Made by a program: the position numbers and the translations under genes
The notes under the pieces: generated by a model
Told to the model about the DNA's origin: nothing
Seen by the model: only the letters and a program-made list of their open reading frames with translations
Databases searched by the model: none
Origin: JAFGPJ01 sp964439135
Lineage (GTDB): Bacteria > Planctomycetota > Phycisphaerae > Sedimentisphaerales > Anaerobacaceae
Length of the DNA stretch: 20,698 nt
Assembly (NCBI GenBank): GCA_964439135.1
Contig: CAYTNN010000064.1
Span: forward strand, 1 to 20,698
Direction: 5' to 3'
Part shown: piece by piece, positions 16,388-20,698 of the stretch
How positions within the stretch are numbered: position 1 is the first letter of the stretch
Layout: each line of letters opens with the position of its first letter

Positions 16388-18865
16388 TTATCTTTGGTCT
16401 GTGTCAACGCGCCATTCGAGAATACCGCCGGAAAAATCCTGCTGCAACTGCACTTCCAGTCGTAATGCCGTTGTCTGCACCGGGCTGAATTTTACGCTGT
16501 TGAATTTATCTTTTTCGACGCCGTAGCTGCCGGTGTTTGATAATTCCTTCCAATTGTTGCCGTCTTTGTACAGCAATCTCCAGGATTTTGGAATCCGGCA
16601 GCCGCCTCCGCCCGTATCGTCGAAGAAATAAACTGCTGAACCGGAGATTTTTTGAGGCTTCTCGAAATCGTACTGCACCCATTCTGCCGTGCCTTTATGA
16701 GGCCACCATGTGAAACGCGGCATGCCCTGGTCGTTCGAGTTTCTCGGCTCTAATTTATCGCTGAGTGCTGCGACGCTGTCAGCCTCCCAGCAGTGCGATG
16801 CAGTGGCGGGAATTGTCTTGGGCGGCTTTTTCCATTGGTAAGCGTCGGGGCCCGAGCCAATAGTCGGAAATGCGGAAATACGCAATCTTGCGCAGCCCAT
16901 CGGGATAAGCGTGATGTTTTCGGTCGGCTCATCGGATTTGGCCGGGCTTTGCTGGAGCTTGCCGACCAGCCCAAGATGGTCTTTCTGCCACGCCGGGATT
17001 TTTTTTGCTTTTGCTCGCAACTCTATCGGGGCGGCATCAGCCTTAAAAGGCTGATTGTCGCCGGGCCAGTCTTTGCGCACTACGCGGAACGATGAGGCCG
17101 GATCATTTTCGTTCAGCACCAGGCCATAATTCCATGGCGTTGTCGGATGGATTTCCCACGCCGGCCATTCGTCGGTTCCGCCTTGGCGGACGTATTTTTC
17201 GCCGATCTTCAAAGAGTAGGTCAGAGGCCCGCGGTCCACAGAAACGCTGTTTTTATTCTTGGTCCACTTTCGCAGTGATATTTCCATCGGTAGATTAAGC
17301 TCAACCTTATCGCCATTTGCCCACTGCCGATTAATCTCGATGTATAATCCCGGCCCGGTTGCTTTGAAGGTTTTATTGTTGACTGTCAGTTCTGGATTTT
17401 CGCACCAGCCGGGTATCCGCAGATAAAGCGGAAACCGGACCGGCTTATCGGTCGTGATGGTCATGCTGATTTTCTCGTCGAACGGATACTGCGTTTCTTC
17501 GAGAACCGTAACTTGCGTTCCATCGCCGACTTTCGCCATGACTTTGCTTGGTGCATATAAAGCCGCAGCCAGGCCGTTACCCGGCGTCGCCAGCCACAGA
17601 TGCTCAGCGTAATAAGGCCAGCCGTGCCCGGTATTGTGCTGGCAGCAGCGATGATCATGCGGGTCGAACAGCAGCATCGGACCGCCGTTCTGCAGGCCCG
17701 GCGACTTGTTGTTTCGGTCACAGAGAATCATGTTCGGCGCCGTCAGATAATGCAGCGCCTTGAGGTCCGCCGTAAACGCCGCCGGCAGTGAATTGAACGC
17801 CACATCCTCGCAGCGGTCGGCCCATTTCACATCGCCGCTGATGGTCAGCAGTGTTTCGTGTGACAGCATCATTTCGACCATGCCGCACGTCTCGACCGCC
17901 TGGCGGGGATCCGTAAATCCTTCCCGACAGTTCTCATCGCCGCCGAACATCCCGCCCGGCACCTGGCCGTACATGTCCCGGATCTTTTGCCAGTTGCGCT
18001 CGGCCGCCTGCAGATGATTCGGATTCTTCGATTGCATATAGAACGTGCCAGGCTCGCCGAAGCCCTGCGACATATTGACATTGTGCCAGTTGATGACGTC
18101 CTTTTCCCATTCGGCGGTATGGCGATGCACCTTCTCGGCCAGCTCCAGCAGGAATTTATCGCCTGTCCGGTTGTAAAGCCAATAGACGCTGTAAAGCAGG
18201 TCGCCTCCGCGCATCTTCGGCCAGTAGCCCACCAGAAATTTGTCTTCCGGCACGGTCATTAGATATTTCATGTATTTTGTCATTAGTGCAATGACTCGTT
18301 TATCACCGGTGAAGTCATAGTAATCCTGCAGGCAGAATAGCATTATCATATTAGGCCACAAGTCTTCACGGCCCTCTAATCCCGTAGCCAATCCTTTCCT
18401 ACCCTTGTCCGGCCCGAACCAGCCATCTTCTTTCTGGCTTGCCAGTGCCGCCTCGATCCATATCTTCGATTCTTTGATTATGCGCTCGTCGCCGAGGATG
18501 TAGCCGCAGTTGCTGAATCCCTTGAGCCAGTAGGCGGGCTCTTCCCAGCCGTGATCGCCTTCACCCGCAGGGCTCAACCACGCGTTGCCCTCTTTCTTGA
18601 GGAACTGGCTGATCTCGGTCAGATGCCCATGAAATCCATCCGCCTGTAATTCGAGTTGCCTGCGAACCCATCCGGCCGGCTTTATCGCCCCGACCGGCAA
18701 CTTTATCAGCGGACTCGGCATCAACGGCGCGCGGTTTCCAACGTAGAAATCGTTGCCCGCCTCGGTATCAGGCTTATCGACAACGCGGATATTTGTATCG
18801 CCGGAGAAGGCGAGACCGGCGAGCGATACAATTAGCATCATACTAACCAGCATGTACTTAAACAT
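16388..18865 (-). CDS. Secreted DUF1680/GH127-type glycosidase with C-terminal F5/8C-like domain
   Basis: 825 residues from the ATG at 18865, 6 nt after AAAGGG (18872-18877); the ATG directly before it (18868) is also possible. Earlier Met codons lie upstream of the predicted promoter. A signal peptide covers about residues 1-21 (MLIVSLAGLAFS). An alpha/alpha-barrel follows, with the DUF1680 marks ETCGMVE and HRCCQHN. By comparison with the beta-L-arabinofuranosidase HypBA1 (zinc held by Glu338, Cys340, Cys417, Cys418, with Cys417 as nucleophile), the equivalents here are Glu325, Cys327, Cys407 and Cys408. Two beta-sandwich domains probably follow, and the last ~130 residues look like a discoidin/F5/8C carbohydrate-binding module (WEADS...WVQYDF...SWRLLYKDGNNWKEL...ALRLEV). 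Likely removes L-arabinofuranose or a related sugar; GH146 or another DUF1680 branch is possible. Confidence 0.87.
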   Translation of the reverse strand: MFKYMLVSMMLIVSLAGLAFSGDTNIRVVDKPDTEAGNDFYVGNRAPLMPSPLIKLPVGAIKPAGWVRRQLELQADGFHGHLTEISQFLKKEGNAWLSPAGEGDHGWEEPAYWLKGFSNCGYILGDERIIKESKIWIEAALASQKEDGWFGPDKGRKGLATGLEGREDLWPNMIMLFCLQDYYDFTGDKRVIALMTKYMKYLMTVPEDKFLVGYWPKMRGGDLLYSVYWLYNRTGDKFLLELAEKVHRHTAEWEKDVINWHNVNMSQGFGEPGTFYMQSKNPNHLQAAERNWQKIRDMYGQVPGGMFGGDENCREGFTDPRQAVETCGMVEMMLSHETLLTISGDVKWADRCEDVAFNSLPAAFTADLKALHYLTAPNMILCDRNNKSPGLQNGGPMLLFDPHDHRCCQHNTGHGWPYYAEHLWLATPGNGLAAALYAPSKVMAKVGDGTQVTVLEETQYPFDEKISMTITTDKPVRFPLYLRIPGWCENPELTVNNKTFKATGPGLYIEINRQWANGDKVELNLPMEISLRKWTKNKNSVSVDRGPLTYSLKIGEKYVRQGGTDEWPAWEIHPTTPWNYGLVLNENDPASSFRVVRKDWPGDNQPFKADAAPIELRAKAKKIPAWQKDHLGLVGKLQQSPAKSDEPTENITLIPMGCARLRISAFPTIGSGPDAYQWKKPPKTIPATASHCWEADSVAALSDKLEPRNSNDQGMPRFTWWPHKGTAEWVQYDFEKPQKISGSAVYFFDDTGGGGCRIPKSWRLLYKDGNNWKELSNTGSYGVEKDKFNSVKFSPVQTTALRLEVQLQQDFSGGILEWRVDTDQR

Positions 18866-18905
18866 CATTAGCCCTTTCAGTTTCAAGTAATCAAATTGAA
18901 ATCGG

Positions 18906-18935
18906 ATTCTACGTAAAAACATACGAGAATGCCAA
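18906..18935 (-). promoter_or_regulatory. Sigma70-like promoter for the GH127-like gene
   Basis: On the minus strand TTGGCA (18935-18930) and TAGAAT (18911-18906) are 18 bp apart, each 5 of 6 to consensus. Initiation would fall near 18900, giving a leader of about 35 nt before the ATG at 18865. This supports rejecting the start at 18940. Confidence 0.5.
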
Positions 18936-18988
18936 CACAAAATACGCCTGTTTCCGGGCTATTTAAACATTTCATGTATAGTTTTCTC

Positions 18989-19016
18989 TTGACAATAATT
19001 TATGAAACTGTATCAT
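18989..19016 (+). promoter_or_regulatory. Sigma70-like promoter for the beta-helix gene, overlapped by a dyad
   Basis: TTGACA (18989-18994) and TATCAT (19011-19016) are 16 bp apart. An inverted repeat, TTTATGA (18999-19005) and TCATAAA (19013-19019), spans the spacer and the -10 box, the place where a repressor operator would act. It fires away from the GH127-like promoter about 55 bp to the left, so the two genes are divergent. Confidence 0.55.
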
Positions 19017-19106
19017 AAAATATGGATTCACAGCACATTCGAAGGCATTTAAAAAGAGGAGAATATGTGCATCCAATAGCCCTCAGAGCGGAAAGGAAAG
19101 TTCGCA

Positions 19107-20698
19107 ATGGTAAGAATAAATCTAAGAAACCGTTTAATAACGTCAATACTTGTTTGTGTAGCGCTATGTACTTCCACTTCCGGCAAGACAATATACGTTG
19201 ACGATAATGCCGTCGGGGCCAATGACGGCACAAGTTGGGAGAATGCATACAATTTTCTACAGGATGCCCTGTCCGATGCGAATGATGCAGATAAGCCAGT
19301 CGAAATACGAGTAGCACATGGCATTTATAAACCGGATCAAGGTGCGAATCAAATGGCTGGTGACCGGCAAGCAACATTCCTACTCCTCAATGACGTAACT
19401 ATTCAAGGTGGCTACGCCGGCCTTTTAGAGGCGGATCCGAATGCAAGAGATATTGCTGGTTATGAAACTGTTCTGAGTGGTGACCTGAATGGTGATGATG
19501 TTGATGTTAACGATCTTCGTGACTTGCTATTTGAACCTTCGAGAATCGAGAATAGTTACCATGTAGTTATGGGCAGTTTGACAGACAACACAGCAGTTCT
19601 GGATGGTTTTGTGATTTGCGGAGGCAATACTCTCGAAAATGGAGCGGGAATGCTTAATGAATCTGGTTCCCCAACTGTCAGTAATTGTACTTTCATTGGG
19701 AACATGGCAAGCCACGGCGGTGGCGGTGGGATGTGCATTGAAATGGGCAGTCCTATTGTGACTAGTTGCGTATTCTCAAGAAACTTTGCTCATAGTGGTG
19801 GAGGCATTGCTTGCCATAGTAGTCCAACAATCATTAACTGTACTGTGAGTGATAACTTGGCAATGCGGGTCGGTGGTGGGATTGCATGTGACGTTGGTAA
19901 TCCAAAAATACAAAACTGTTTCATCACTAATAATACATCAATTAGTTATGGAGGTGGATTATACTGTATCTGGAGCGATGCGCTCATCGCGGATTGCATT
20001 ATCGCCGGAAATTGGAGCTGGCACTATGGTGGCGGAATCTTTTGCGAACACACGCCTCCGACAATTAGAGGCTGCTTGATTGATGGAAATTGGGCTTTCA
20101 TTGGTGGTGGCGGCATCGACTGTCTTGCTAGCAGCCCAACAATAACCAACTGTAAGATCAGTAATAATACATCCATAATCTACCACGGGGGTGGGATCTA
20201 CAGCGGCAGTGGTAGCCCAAAAGTAAGCAACTGTATCATTAGCGGAAACTCAGCCTACGTGGACGGTGGCGGAATTCACTGCTTCGGAGCAGGCGAGGAT
20301 GGTGGATTTGCAGAGATTACAAACTGCACGTTCAGTATGAATTCAGCGTCCAGCGGTGGGGGAGCTGTGAGTTGTCAAACGAACGCTAGCGTAATAGTTA
20401 AGAACTGTATCCTTTGGGGTAACTATGCACCAAGCGGTACAGAGATTTGTGTAGATACCGGCTCTGCATCTCTCAATGTCTTATATACGAATGTGCAAGG
20501 AGGGCAGGAAGGTGCTCAAGCATGGGCCGGTTCCGAGCTGATTTGGGGAGAAGGCAATATTGATGCCGATCCGCACTTTGCAGATCTCAGAAACCATGAC
20601 TATTACTTGAAATCACAGGCGGGACGGTGGGGCCCGAACAGCGAGAGCTGGATTGTGGATGATGTCACCAGCCCGTGTATTGATGCCGGTGATCCGAA
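19107..20698 (+). CDS. Secreted right-handed beta-helix surface protein (3' end outside window)
   Basis: The frame is open from the ATG at 19107 (AAAGGAAAG 8-10 nt upstream) to the window end, 530 codons with no stop. A signal peptide covers residues 1 to about 26. The mature protein opens with TIYVDDNAVGANDGTSWENA, a start I recognise from many planctomycete beta-helix proteins. A DLNGDDVDVNDL segment at 126-137 is a Ca-binding-like loop resembling part of a dockerin repeat. From about residue 180 there are at least eight coils of 25-30 residues, each of the form SPTITNC-x-x-x-x-N...GGGI-x-C, typical of parallel beta-helix and polymorphic outer-membrane repeats. Near the window end comes the usual post-helix block, DADPHFAD...YYLKSQAG...SPCIDAGDP. 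Probably surface-exposed, possibly polysaccharide-binding; no catalytic residues can be assigned. Confidence 0.85.
   Translation, partial: MVRINLRNRLITSILVCVALCTSTSGKTIYVDDNAVGANDGTSWENAYNFLQDALSDANDADKPVEIRVAHGIYKPDQGANQMAGDRQATFLLLNDVTIQGGYAGLLEADPNARDIAGYETVLSGDLNGDDVDVNDLRDLLFEPSRIENSYHVVMGSLTDNTAVLDGFVICGGNTLENGAGMLNESGSPTVSNCTFIGNMASHGGGGGMCIEMGSPIVTSCVFSRNFAHSGGGIACHSSPTIINCTVSDNLAMRVGGGIACDVGNPKIQNCFITNNTSISYGGGLYCIWSDALIADCIIAGNWSWHYGGGIFCEHTPPTIRGCLIDGNWAFIGGGGIDCLASSPTITNCKISNNTSIIYHGGGIYSGSGSPKVSNCIISGNSAYVDGGGIHCFGAGEDGGFAEITNCTFSMNSASSGGGAVSCQTNASVIVKNCILWGNYAPSGTEICVDTGSASLNVLYTNVQGGQEGAQAWAGSELIWGEGNIDADPHFADLRNHDYYLKSQAGRWGPNSESWIVDDVTSPCIDAGDP

Noticed and set aside
15840..16526. 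228-codon open frame on the plus strand
   Set aside because: Antisense to mdh and the end of the GH127-like gene; Cys-rich shadow without a ribosome site.
18866..18940. Longer start for the GH127-like gene
   Set aside because: The added residues are basic and precede a normal signal peptide; the ribosome site and predicted promoter both point to 18865 or 18868.

Overview
The window looks like a chromosomal segment of a planctomycete, most likely of the Phycisphaerae/Sedimentisphaerales type. This rests on recognised protein styles and not on any search. The clues are a secreted GLUG-repeat protein ending in two fibronectin-III-like modules, a secreted right-handed beta-helix protein opening with a YVDDNA...GTSWENAY block, a Tat-exported protein with a sugar-isomerase-like C-terminus, a secreted DUF1680/GH127-type glycosidase, and a bacterial V-type ATPase cluster.

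Layout. 1-1032 (+) is the 3' end of a glycoside-hydrolase-like gene. 1242-4832 (+) is a large GLUG surface protein with its own sigma70-like promoter. 4833-5736 is gene-free: it holds a decayed second copy of the GLUG C-terminus, an exact TTGATTA tandem array, hairpins and low-complexity repeat-like sequence. 5737-7296 (+) is the Tat-exported isomerase-like protein. A terminator hairpin at 7308-7328 separates it from the convergent minus-strand block.

Read right to left, the minus-strand block is: a secreted GH127-like enzyme (18865-16388), malate dehydrogenase (16367-15435), and the seven-gene V-type ATPase cluster E, DUF2764, A, B, D, I, K (15229-7507). The last junctions (D/I and I/K) are ATGA overlaps, which suggests translational coupling. 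A possible 21-codon ORF lies between K and the terminator. From 18870 to 19106 two divergent promoters drive the GH127 gene leftwards and a beta-helix surface protein rightwards; the latter runs off the window.

How the genes work together. The outer genes fit a polysaccharide-degrading lifestyle, with exported glycosidases and repeat-rich surface proteins. The central block is energy metabolism. The c-ring subunit K keeps a set of side chains at the positions that bind sodium in the Enterococcus hirae enzyme, so the rotary ATPase may be sodium-coupled (inference). No tRNA, rRNA, CRISPR array, transposase or recognisable defence system was seen. I found no clear-cut new system. The best leads are the short reading frame after atpK, the GLUG tail remnant, and the isomerase-like protein carrying a Tat signal.
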